Shown here piece by piece: positions 44,737 to 53,066 of a stretch of DNA of 64,000 bases; position 1 is the stretch's first letter, and each line of letters opens with the position of its first letter. A model generated the notes under the pieces. The model saw only the letters and a list, made by a program, of their open reading frames with translations, was not told where the DNA came from and did not search any database. This DNA is from Paracoccaceae bacterium (lineage in GTDB: Bacteria; Pseudomonadota; Alphaproteobacteria; Rhodobacterales; Rhodobacteraceae): the NCBI GenBank assembly GCA_017510335.1, contig JAFWNM010000028.1:215458-279457 (forward strand), read 5' to 3'. The position numbers and the translations under genes are program-made.

Positions 44737-47333
44737 GCACGGTCCGCACCACCTGCCCCTATTGCGGCGTCGGCTGCGGTGTTCTGGTCACGCCCAACGG
44801 GGCAGGGGGCGCGATGGTCAAGGGTGATCCCGACCATCCGGCGAATTTCGGGCGGCTGTGCTCCAAGGGCGCGGCGCTTGGCGAAACGCTGGGGCTGGAC
44901 GGGCGCATCCTGACGCCTGTGGTTGGTGGTGCGCCCGCAACATGGGACAGTGCGCTGGATCTGGTCGCGGGCCGGTTTAAGGCCGCAATCCGCGATCATG
45001 GCCCCGATAGCGTGGCCTTCTACCTGTCCGGCCAGATGCTGACCGAGGATTATTATGTCGCCAACAAGCTGATCAAGGGCTACATGGGCACGGCCAATGT
45101 CGACACCAATTCGCGGCTGTGCATGGCGTCATCCGTAGCGGGCCACAAGCGCGCGTTCGGCGCGGACACAGTGCCGGGCACCTATGACGATCTGGATCAG
45201 GCCGATCTGGTGGTGCTGGTGGGCAGCAATCTGGCATGGTGCCATCCGGTTCTATACCAACGGCTGGTTGCGGCAAAAGCGGCGCGCGGCACACGCGTTG
45301 TCGTGGTGGACCCGCGCCGCACTGCAACTTGCGACATTGCCGACCTGCATCTGGCGCTTGCGCCGGGCAGCGATGCCGCGCTGTTTAACGCTGTGCTGGT
45401 TGCGCTGGCGGACAGGGGTGCGGTAAACCGCGCTTATGTCGCGCAGCATGTCGCGGGGTTTGACGCGGCCCTTGCCACGGCACGCGCCTCGGACCCCGCC
45501 ATGACCGGGCTGACAGCGCAGGATATGGCGTTGTTTCTGGACTGGTTCACGACCACCGACCGTGTTGTGACCGTCTATTCCCAAGGGATCAACCAGTCCT
45601 CCAGCGGCACTGACAAGGTGAACGCAATCCTGAATTGCCATCTGGCCAGCGGGCGTATTGGTCGCCCCGGCGCGGGGCCGTTTTCCGTCACCGGCCAGCC
45701 CAACGCGATGGGCGGGCGCGAAGTGGGGGGGCTGGCCAATATGCTGGCCTGCCATCTGGATATTGAAAACCCCGCCCACCGCGCCGCTGTGCAGGGGTTC
45801 TGGAAAAGCCCTGCCATGCCCGACAAACCCGGCCTGAAAGCAGTCGAGATGTTTGACGCGGTGGCCGATGGGCGCATCAAGGCGCTGTGGATTATCCACA
45901 CCAATCCTGCAGTCACCTTGCCCGATTCAGACGCCGTTGCGCGCGCCATCAAGGGGTGTGATTTCACCGTTGTCAGCGACATTACCCGGACGGATACCAC
46001 GCGACTGGCCGATGTTGTTTTGCCGGCCACTGCATGGGGCGAAAAATCGGGCACTGTCACCAATTCCGACCGCACGATCAGCCGCCAGCGCCCGTTTTTG
46101 CCCGCCCCCGGTCAGGCACGCGATGACTGGCGCATAGTTGCTGATGTCGCCGCGCGCATGGGGTGGGGCGCGGATTTTGGCTGGACCAGCGCGGGCGATG
46201 TGTTCGCTGAATACGCCGCGCTTTCTGGCGTTGCAGGCGATCTGGGGCGCGATTTCGACATTTCCGGGCTGGCGCAGGCCGATTATGATGCACTGCCCCC
46301 CACCCGCTGGCCGGTCAACGCGCGCAAACAAGGCGGGCGCTTCTTCGGGGGGGGCGGCTTCTTCACCCCCGATCAGCGCGCCCGGATGCTGCCCATCACC
46401 CCGCGCTTGCCCGTGGCCAAAACCGCCCCGCGCTACCCGTTCCGTCTGAACACTGGGCGCATCCGTGACCAGTGGCACACAATGACGCGCACCGCACTTG
46501 CGCCGCGTCTGAACCAGCATATCGCGGAACCGTTTCTGGAAATCCATCCATCTGATGCAGCGGGCCTTGGCTTGATGCCTGCAACCCTTGCGCATGTGAC
46601 AAGCCCGCAGGGGCAGGCTATTTTGCGTGTGTCCATTTCTGACCGGGTGCAGCGGGGCCATGTGTTTGCACCGATGCACTGGAGTGGCGAAACTGCGCCG
46701 TCAGGGCGGGTGGATGCCCTTGTCGCGCCAGTGACAGACCCAGTGTCGGGCCAACCCGAAAGCAAGGCCGCAGTTGTGGCGGTCGCGGCGCTGGTGCCTG
46801 CATGGTATGGCTTTGCTGTGTCAGTTGGCCCACAAAACCCCGACGCCGCCTATTGGGCACGCGCCCGATGCGAGGGCGGCTGGCGCAGCGAACTTGCCGG
46901 AACAGCGCTTCCCCACAATTGGGAGGCTTACGCCCGCGCGCTGTTCAACCTGCCCGATGCAACCTGCCTGAGTGTCGAGGACCGCGTGCGCGGCACCCAC
47001 CGCATCGCGCTGATGGAGGGCGGGCGCGCCTTGGCCGCGCTGTTTGCCGCACCCGACCCTGTGCAACTGGCGCGCGGGCATATCGCGGCGCAGGTGGGGC
47101 AGGCCGGGGCCGCGCTTTTGGCCGGTCGCCCCGGCGCGGGCGTTGTCGATCCCGGCCCGACCGTGTGCGCCTGCCTGAATGTCGGATTGCATACCATCAC
47201 AACGGCCATTGCAACGCAAAACCTGACATCAGTTGACCAGATCGGCGCGGCCCTGCATGCGGGCACAAGCTGCGGATCATGCCGTCCCGAACTGGCCGCC
47301 CTGCTGGCCAGGCAGATGGAGGCCGCAGAATGA
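44733..47333 (+). CDS. nasC: Assimilatory nitrate reductase catalytic subunit
   Basis: An 866-residue cytoplasmic molybdenum bis-MGD enzyme reducing nitrate to nitrite. The N-terminal [4Fe-4S] ligands are Cys8, Cys11, Cys15 and Cys43 (TCPYCGVGCGV and RLCSKG). The MGD-binding region includes NSRLCMASSVAGHKRAFG with the likely Mo-ligand cysteine, and a C-terminal molydopterin dinucleotide domain (LNTGRIRDQWHTMTRT). A BFD-like [2Fe-2S] tail (CACLNVGL, GTSCGSCRPEL) ends the protein. There is no Tat signal. Electrons probably come through NirD/NirB. It is the equivalent of NasA in Klebsiella. Confidence 0.95.
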   Translation: MSTVRTTCPYCGVGCGVLVTPNGAGGAMVKGDPDHPANFGRLCSKGAALGETLGLDGRILTPVVGGAPATWDSALDLVAGRFKAAIRDHGPDSVAFYLSGQMLTEDYYVANKLIKGYMGTANVDTNSRLCMASSVAGHKRAFGADTVPGTYDDLDQADLVVLVGSNLAWCHPVLYQRLVAAKAARGTRVVVVDPRRTATCDIADLHLALAPGSDAALFNAVLVALADRGAVNRAYVAQHVAGFDAALATARASDPAMTGLTAQDMALFLDWFTTTDRVVTVYSQGINQSSSGTDKVNAILNCHLASGRIGRPGAGPFSVTGQPNAMGGREVGGLANMLACHLDIENPAHRAAVQGFWKSPAMPDKPGLKAVEMFDAVADGRIKALWIIHTNPAVTLPDSDAVARAIKGCDFTVVSDITRTDTTRLADVVLPATAWGEKSGTVTNSDRTISRQRPFLPAPGQARDDWRIVADVAARMGWGADFGWTSAGDVFAEYAALSGVAGDLGRDFDISGLAQADYDALPPTRWPVNARKQGGRFFGGGGFFTPDQRARMLPITPRLPVAKTAPRYPFRLNTGRIRDQWHTMTRTALAPRLNQHIAEPFLEIHPSDAAGLGLMPATLAHVTSPQGQAILRVSISDRVQRGHVFAPMHWSGETAPSGRVDALVAPVTDPVSGQPESKAAVVAVAALVPAWYGFAVSVGPQNPDAAYWARARCEGGWRSELAGTALPHNWEAYARALFNLPDATCLSVEDRVRGTHRIALMEGGRALAALFAAPDPVQLARGHIAAQVGQAGAALLAGRPGAGVVDPGPTVCACLNVGLHTITTAIATQNLTSVDQIGAALHAGTSCGSCRPELAALLARQMEAAE

Positions 47334-48319
47334 CCCTGGCACGCTATGTCCACGTCATGGGGCGCGGGCCGGGTCGGTCGCGCAACCTGGACCAGGCCGA
47401 GGCCCGCGACGCCATGCGCCTGATCCTGTCGCAGGATGCCGACCCCCACGCCATTGGCGCGCTTTTGATGCTTATGCGCTATCGGGGGGAAAGCGCTGCA
47501 GAAATCGCAGGTTTCGCACAGGCCATCCGCGCAACCCTGCCTATTATGCCCGAGGTTGATCTGGACTGGCCAAGCTATGCCGCCGGACGCACGCGCGGGC
47601 TGCCGTGGTTCCTGCTGGCGGCGCGGTTGGTGGCGCAGGCGGGGGCACGGGTCTTGCTGCATGGATGGAACGCGCCCCAGTCGCACGGGGCAGATACGCG
47701 CGCGGCGCTGCCTTTGGCCGGGATCGCGCAAGCCACCACCCCCGAACATGCCGCGCGCCTGCTGGACAGGGACGGAATTGCCTTTCTGCCGCTGGAATGC
47801 TTTGCGCCGCGCACGCTGGCCTTGTTGCGCCTGCGCGAGGTTCTGGGCCTGCGGTCCTGCATCAACACTGTCTGTCGCGTCCTGAACCCGGCCCGCGCGC
47901 CTGCGGCTGTGCAAGGGGTATTCCATCCCCCCTACCGTGCACTGCAACAGGCGGCGGGACAACTTCTGGACCAGCCGGACCTGTGCATCCTGAAAGGTGG
48001 CGGGGGCGAATTCGAACGCAACCCCGGCAAGGATGTCACGCTGTTTCGTCTGTCCGCAGGTTTGCCCCTGGAAACCGTGCTTTCGCCCCTTTTGCCCGCG
48101 CCGCGCAGATTGTCAGACACCACATATCCGCCTGATGCGCTGGCGGCGCTTTGGCATGGCCAGCTTCACGACAAATCTGCGACAGCCATCGTCACTGGCA
48201 CGGCTGCGGCGGCGCTGATCGCGCTTGGACACGCGCCTGATGCAGCGCAGCTTCAGGCAAACACCCTATGGGCCAGACGCCTGCACCCCCATTCTACGCC
48301 CTTCACACAAGGAGCCTGA
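47330..48319 (+). CDS. TrpD2/YbiB-like protein (anthranilate phosphoribosyltransferase fold)
   Basis: A 329-residue protein of the glycosyltransferase family 3 fold. The N-terminal helical part (LTLDQAEARDAM-like, here LDQAEARDAMRLILSQDADPHAIGALLMLMRYRGE) matches TrpD and YbiB. The glycine-rich KHGN loop of true TrpD is replaced by VLLHGWNAPQSHG, and the acidic catalytic pair is not evident, so tryptophan synthesis is unlikely. ILKGGGGEFERNPGKDV is the conserved C-terminal block. E. coli YbiB binds nucleic acid. It overlaps nasC by four bases and precedes cysG, so it belongs to the nitrate operon; its role there is unknown. Confidence 0.82.
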   Translation: MTLARYVHVMGRGPGRSRNLDQAEARDAMRLILSQDADPHAIGALLMLMRYRGESAAEIAGFAQAIRATLPIMPEVDLDWPSYAAGRTRGLPWFLLAARLVAQAGARVLLHGWNAPQSHGADTRAALPLAGIAQATTPEHAARLLDRDGIAFLPLECFAPRTLALLRLREVLGLRSCINTVCRVLNPARAPAAVQGVFHPPYRALQQAAGQLLDQPDLCILKGGGGEFERNPGKDVTLFRLSAGLPLETVLSPLLPAPRRLSDTTYPPDALAALWHGQLHDKSATAIVTGTAAAALIALGHAPDAAQLQANTLWARRLHPHSTPFTQGA

Positions 48320-48324
48320 CGCCC

Positions 48325-49722
48325 ATGAAAACATTTCCCATGTTCCTGCAAATGGCCGGTCGGCATGTCGTCATCGTCGGCGGGGGCGAACAGGCGGCGC
48401 AAAAGGCGCGGCTGATGCTGAAAACCGACGCGCGCATTGTGCTGGTCGCGCCTGATCTGGATGGCGAACTGTCCGCGTTGGTGGCGCAGGGGCGCGCGCA
48501 GCAGGTCACCACGCTGTCGGTCGATATATTTCGGGATGCCGCGCTGGTTTTTGTTGCAACGGGGTGTGTCGGTCTGGACTATGCTGCCCATGCACTGGCC
48601 AAGGAAGCGGGCGCGTTGGTCAATGTTGTGGACCGGCCCGCGCTGTGCGACGCCACCACCCCGTCAATTGTGGACCGTGATCCGGTTGTCGTGGCCATTT
48701 CGACCGAAGGAACCGCGCCGGTTCTGGCCCGTCAGATTCGTATGAAGGTGGAAACACTGCTGGAACCTGCCTTGGGCGACCTTGCCGCGCTGGCCGGTCG
48801 GCTGCGTGCTGATGTCGCCCGCCGCATTCCCCAGCGCGAAAGACGCTTTTTCTGGGATTGGGTGTTCAATGGCCCGCCACGCCAAGCCATGGCGCGCGGT
48901 GCTGGCCGCGAGGCCGCTGCATTGCTCAAGGGCGCACTGGCGCGCGGGCAGGGCACAGACGCCGCACAAGGGAGCATCGCACTGGTTGGCGCCGGGCCGG
49001 GCGCAGCGGATCTTCTGACCCTGCGCGCGCTACGTCTGATGCAGGACGCAGATATAATCTATTATGATCGGTTGGTGGACCCGGGCGTTCTGGAACTGGC
49101 GCGCCGCGACGCGGAACGCGTGTTCGTCGGCAAGGAGGTGGGCGCGTGCGCCTGGCCTCAGGACCGCATCAATGCGGTCATTATTGCAGCTGCCAGACAG
49201 GGCAAAAAGGTTGTGCGCCTGAAATCGGGGGACCCCGGCATCTTTGGACGCGCGACCGAGGAACTGGACGCCGCACATGCCGCCGGCATCCCGATCCAGA
49301 TTGTTCCCGGCGTCACCGCCGCCAGTGCCGCTGCGTCCAGTCTGGGACGCGCCCTGACGGAACGCGGCGCCACCGATCGCGTGATCCTTGCAACCGCAAC
49401 CTGCCGCCCCGAAGATCCGGGGCCGGACTGGCAGGATATGCTACCCCCCGGAACAACGCTTGCGGTCTATATGGGGGTGGGCAAGGCGGCTGATATTGTG
49501 ACATCCCTTCGCAAGGCGGGGGTTCCTCCGGGCCTGACAGTCGAGATTGTTACCCATGCCAGCAGCCCGCATGAAAAAATCCACCGCTGCACGCTGCGCG
49601 ACTTGCCGAGCCTTGCGCGCGGCGGGGCACTTGAAAACCCCTCGATCATTCTTATCCGTCGGCCAAAGCGGCAAAGCGCGCATCAGCCCGCAGGCCAGCT
49701 TGTGCGCATCGGGGCAATTTGA
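48325..49722 (+). CDS. cysG: Sirohaem synthase
   Basis: A 465-residue trifunctional enzyme: the N-terminal NAD-dependent precorrin-2 dehydrogenase/ferrochelatase domain (1 to about 210, MAGRHVVIVGGGEQAAQKARL) is joined to uroporphyrinogen III methyltransferase (VGAGPGAADLLTLRALRLMQDADIIYYD, VRLKSGDPGIFGRATEEL). It makes the sirohaem that NirB needs. AAGGAG before the ATG at 48325 decides the start. Its place at the end of the nitrate operon ties cofactor supply to enzyme production; a second copy for sulfite reduction may lie elsewhere. Confidence 0.96.
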   Translation: MKTFPMFLQMAGRHVVIVGGGEQAAQKARLMLKTDARIVLVAPDLDGELSALVAQGRAQQVTTLSVDIFRDAALVFVATGCVGLDYAAHALAKEAGALVNVVDRPALCDATTPSIVDRDPVVVAISTEGTAPVLARQIRMKVETLLEPALGDLAALAGRLRADVARRIPQRERRFFWDWVFNGPPRQAMARGAGREAAALLKGALARGQGTDAAQGSIALVGAGPGAADLLTLRALRLMQDADIIYYDRLVDPGVLELARRDAERVFVGKEVGACAWPQDRINAVIIAAARQGKKVVRLKSGDPGIFGRATEELDAAHAAGIPIQIVPGVTAASAAASSLGRALTERGATDRVILATATCRPEDPGPDWQDMLPPGTTLAVYMGVGKAADIVTSLRKAGVPPGLTVEIVTHASSPHEKIHRCTLRDLPSLARGGALENPSIILIRRPKRQSAHQPAGQLVRIGAI

Positions 49723-49790
49723 AATTCGTTCACGCGCATCGCAATCTTGGCTTGCATTCCATTCCGACGTTACGCTACACGGCACATGCC

Positions 49791-49880
49791 GGAGAGGTGG
49801 CCGAGTGGTCGAAGGCGCACGCCTGGAAAGCGTGTAGGCGGGAAACCGTCTCGCGGGTTCGAATCCCGCTCTCTCCGCCA
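49791..49880 (+). tRNA. tRNA-Ser (anticodon GGA)
   Basis: A 90-nt class II tRNA with encoded CCA. The acceptor stem is GGAGAGG, the anticodon loop CTGGAAA gives GGA, the long variable arm spans about TAGGCGGGAAACCGTCTC, and the T arm is GCGGGTTCGAATCCCGC. All stems pair well. It marks the border between the nitrate operon and the accessory region; serine tRNA 3' ends are frequent integration sites. Confidence 0.97.
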
Positions 49881-50001
49881 CATGCCTCTGATTTCATTTA
49901 ATAAAATTGAACTTCAAGAAATCCACCCCACATAAGGCCCCGCAACCTCAAAACGCTTGGTCGAAAGCACTGACAATAAAGCCAGATAACGTGCAAAGCG
50001 T

Positions 50002-50514
50002 TCAGTGCTCTTCAGAAAGCCGCCTCTCGATCAAAGACCAGTTATCGCGGAATCTATCGAATTGGGCGATGGAAACAGCTGTGTGAGTCGACTGTGGGTT
50101 CTTGGGTCGAATCCCGCCATGCTTGGCCAGCCATTCGGAATGGTTGACCTGAATGATTTGTTGCAGCGCACCTTGCTCAAGAATGAAAAAACGGTCTGCA
50201 CCTGATTGTTGACCGATGCTGACGACAACAAAGATCAGCGCTGCGTTCAGAACAGGGGAAGCGCCGGTTATGAACTGCCGGTCACCCTCGAACTCGATTG
50301 TCATGAAGCGCTTGGCGTCAAAACTGATCGAACCTGTCCGCACCGATTTCACCTGCAAGGCAATCGTGCGCCCGGCTCGGTAGGCCAGAAGGTCAATATC
50401 AGGCACATTACCCGCGAAAGCAGTCGCGACAATGCCACGACGCCCAAGTTCGGCCACAACAAGGCTTTCGCCAATCTGCCCGGCAAGCTGAGTCTGGAAG
50501 TTGCGCTGCTTCAT
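50002..50514 (-). CDS. PD-(D/E)XK nuclease-fold protein, last gene of the R-M operon
   Basis: A 170-residue protein of unknown function. The N-terminal part looks like a restriction/Holliday-junction nuclease fold: Glu16 in QIGESLVVAELGRRG, Asp41 in PDIDLLAY, then Gln54-Val-Lys56 in IALQVKS. This E-D-QxK order keeps the spacing of the active site, with Gln in the D/E position as in some family members. The C-terminal half (about 90-170) has no recognised domain. The start overlaps the hsdR stop by four bases, so it is made with the R-M system. It could be an accessory nuclease, a DNA-end sensor or an immunity factor; none is proven. Confidence 0.62.
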   Translation of the reverse strand: MKQRNFQTQLAGQIGESLVVAELGRRGIVATAFAGNVPDIDLLAYRAGRTIALQVKSVRTGSISFDAKRFMTIEFEGDRQFITGASPVLNAALIFVVVSIGQQSGADRFFILEQGALQQIIQVNHSEWLAKHGGIRPKNPQSTHTAVSIAQFDRFRDNWSLIERRLSEEH

Positions 50515-52826
50515 GACGAATACAACTGCGCCTGCATTTTGTGAAACGCAGTCTTGATTTGAGGTAATCCACCCAGCCGATTCTTGGCTTCTCCAACACT
50601 TCCGTAGCGCGCGGTCAAAAACTGGCCCAGCTTTGTTCCAGCCAGTTCGTGCTCGCCATTTCGTTCATACGCATCGAGGATGCTGATCAGCAGGTCTTTC
50701 AGTTCATCCTGCGCATCTGCGAGGTCTTCGCCTCTGACAGCATCCGCCCGATCATGGCGGGTCTTCGGGTCAGTGGTGAACAGCACATAGCCCAGCACGT
50801 CGAACAGATCACTGTCAGGCGCATCCACTAGCCTTCGGATGTCGTTCAGGCGGTCAGTGTGATAGCCTCTATCTGACAGCTGCGTTAGGAAAGACTCGCG
50901 ACTATCGGGGTTGCTCCAGACCTCGCGCAAATGGTCTTCGTCCGTGATCAGTCCAGTAAGATCGCCAAAAAGCCGCTCCATGAACTCTTGAGTCGAAATC
51001 GGCTTACCGTCTGCACTCCAATAGGTTGTCGTGGCGAGATAGCGGATTGCGCGGGTCTTGCCATCTGCCAGCTTGATCCTGATCTTCGCTTTAGGTTCAT
51101 CCTCGCCGTCTTCACCCTCTGGCCCTTCTGGGTTAGTCGGCGGCTCTGGCGTGGGCTGATCTGGTCTCGGGCGTGGTGGCTCTGGGTCAATCGGGTCGCC
51201 ATCCCATTCCGGGTCGTTGAAATTCTCATGCGCCTTTACGAAATCCCAGATCGTGAAGAAATCCTTGCCCTCATAGACCCGCGTCCCACGCCCGATGATC
51301 TGCTTGAACTCGATCATCGACCGGATCGGGCGCATCAGCACGATATTGCGCACATTCAGCGCATCCACCCCCGTGGACAGCTTTTGCGAGGTCGTCAGGA
51401 TCGTCGGGATCGTCTTGGCGTTGTCCTGAAAGTCGCGCAGGTGTTGATCACCGATAGCCCCGTCATCTGCCGTCACGCGCACGCAGTAATTCGGGTGGGT
51501 GCCGGGCTTCACCTGATTGATCAGGTCGCGCACCAGCGCCGCGTGATCCTGCGTGGCGCAGAACACGAGCGTTTTGTGGCGCTGGTCGATCTGGTCCATG
51601 AACTCGCGCACGCGGCTCAGCTCGCGTTCTTCGATGATCACGCGAGTGTTGAAATCGCCCTCGCCGAACTTGTCACCAAGCTCGACTTCGCCTTCCAGCA
51701 CCTGATCGCTGCCATCATAGACATATTCATCAATCGTGCTGGCCATCTGGCGCACTTTGAAGGGGGTTAGGAAGCCATCTTCGATCCCGTCGCGCAGGGC
51801 GTAGGTATAGACCGGCTCGCCGAAATAGGCGTAGGTGTCAGCATTGTGCTTGCGCTTGGGCGTGGCGGTCAGGCCAAGCTGGGTGGCGGGCTCGAAGTAT
51901 TCCAGCAGCCCGCGCCATTCGCTCTCATCCTTGGCCCCGCCCCGGTGACATTCGTCGATGATGATGAAATCGAAGAAATCCGGGTCATATTGGCGAAAGA
52001 TCGGCTCACCTTCGCCGGTCATGAAGGTCTGGAAGATGGTGAAGAACAGGCTGGCATTGCGCGGCACGCGACCGCCATTCTTGCGGATCGTGGTCGGGTC
52101 GATGCGGGTAATGGCGTCGGACGGAAAGGCGCTGAAGGAGTTATAAGCCTGATCGGCCAGAATGTTGCGATCCGCCAGAAACAGGATGCGCGGGCGGCGC
52201 ACGGGTTTGCGCGTCAGGTTCCACTTGGCATGAAACAGGTTCCACGCGATCTGGAACGCGATGGAGGTCTTGCCGGTCCCTGTGGCCAGCGTCAGCAGGA
52301 TGCGACGCTGGTCCTGCGCCACGGCTTCCAGCGCGGCACTGATGGCGTTGTGCTGGTAATAGCGCGGCTGCCATTTGCCGCCATTTGCCTCGAAGGCCAC
52401 GGCCCCGAACCGCTCGCGCCACAGGTTCTGGTCGCCATAGGTTCGGTCCCACAGGTCTTCGGGCGTGGGGAAGGGCAAGGCCGCTTCTCCCTCGGCCCCG
52501 GTTTTCATGTCAATCTGATACCATTTCAGGCCATTCGTCGCCCAAGCAAAACGGGTGCCAAGGCGGGTGGCGTAGTCCTTGGCCTGTGTGATGCCCTCAC
52601 GATGCGACAGGCCCGCGCGCTTGGCCTCGATCACGCCGAGTTTCTGGCCCTTGTGGATCAGGACGTAATCGGCGCTCAGCCCCTTGCCGCGCGTGCCGCC
52701 GGACTGGATGCGACCGGGGCAGATCACCTCGCGCCGGATCGCGCCTGCGCCCCAGCCCGCAGCGGCGAGAACCGGGTCGATGCGCCCCGCGCGGGTATCG
52801 GCTTCGGTCTCATTGGCAAGGGTCAT
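50511..52826 (-). CDS. hsdR: Type I restriction enzyme R subunit (EcoEI-like)
   Basis: A 771-residue restriction/translocase subunit. The nuclease site is Asp53 in LSADYVLIHKG with Glu67 and Lys69 in GVIEAKRAG. The SF2 helicase has Walker A ATGTGKTS (181-188), DECH box (291-294), TAT motif (320-322) and QIIGRGTRVYEGKDF (motif VI). An acidic/proline linker (around 550-580) comes before the EcoEI R C-terminal domain. At 771 residues it is shorter than EcoKI HsdR (about 1170), as expected for the EcoEI type. Both ends overlap neighbours by four bases. Confidence 0.93.
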   Translation of the reverse strand: MTLANETEADTRAGRIDPVLAAAGWGAGAIRREVICPGRIQSGGTRGKGLSADYVLIHKGQKLGVIEAKRAGLSHREGITQAKDYATRLGTRFAWATNGLKWYQIDMKTGAEGEAALPFPTPEDLWDRTYGDQNLWRERFGAVAFEANGGKWQPRYYQHNAISAALEAVAQDQRRILLTLATGTGKTSIAFQIAWNLFHAKWNLTRKPVRRPRILFLADRNILADQAYNSFSAFPSDAITRIDPTTIRKNGGRVPRNASLFFTIFQTFMTGEGEPIFRQYDPDFFDFIIIDECHRGGAKDESEWRGLLEYFEPATQLGLTATPKRKHNADTYAYFGEPVYTYALRDGIEDGFLTPFKVRQMASTIDEYVYDGSDQVLEGEVELGDKFGEGDFNTRVIIEERELSRVREFMDQIDQRHKTLVFCATQDHAALVRDLINQVKPGTHPNYCVRVTADDGAIGDQHLRDFQDNAKTIPTILTTSQKLSTGVDALNVRNIVLMRPIRSMIEFKQIIGRGTRVYEGKDFFTIWDFVKAHENFNDPEWDGDPIDPEPPRPRPDQPTPEPPTNPEGPEGEDGEDEPKAKIRIKLADGKTRAIRYLATTTYWSADGKPISTQEFMERLFGDLTGLITDEDHLREVWSNPDSRESFLTQLSDRGYHTDRLNDIRRLVDAPDSDLFDVLGYVLFTTDPKTRHDRADAVRGEDLADAQDELKDLLISILDAYERNGEHELAGTKLGQFLTARYGSVGEAKNRLGGLPQIKTAFHKMQAQLYSS

Positions 52827-53065
52827 ATCAATCCATCAACACTCAAACCTGCTGCGCCGCCCTGACAGCGTGGGCATTTGCGATGGTGAAAATCCGATCC
52901 ATTCGCGCCATAACGATAGCCACACAAGTCACCGTTGTCCAAACGTCGTGCACAGACCAGAACCCAGACATATTGCATGTGGTCAGTGCCAGGGCGGTCT
53001 GTTCTGGCAATCAGAACCTGATCATTCCGGCTAATGTCGCCAAGTTGCCGTTTGGAAGTGCCCAT
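52823..53065 (-). CDS. Small zinc-ribbon-like protein inside the R-M operon
   Basis: An 80-residue protein with four cysteines in a metal-site pattern: Cys38, Cys48, Cys64 and Cys67 (the last pair in HHRKCPRCQGG). It lies between hsdS (1-bp gap) and hsdR (4-bp overlap), and the coupling argues that it is a real gene. No known family is recognised. It could bind DNA or adjust HsdR assembly; that is speculation from position and cysteines. Confidence 0.62.
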   Translation of the reverse strand: MGTSKRQLGDISRNDQVLIARTDRPGTDHMQYVWVLVCARRLDNGDLCGYRYGANGSDFHHRKCPRCQGGAAGLSVDGLI

Positions 53066-53066
53066 G

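Noticed and set aside
47330-48319. Annotation as anthranilate phosphoribosyltransferase TrpD
   Set aside because: The KHGN loop and acidic catalytic residues are not present and no trp genes lie nearby.
49791-49880. tRNA-Ser 3' end as a proven attachment site
   Set aside because: I found no second copy of the 3' end in the window and no integrase, so no att site can be claimed.
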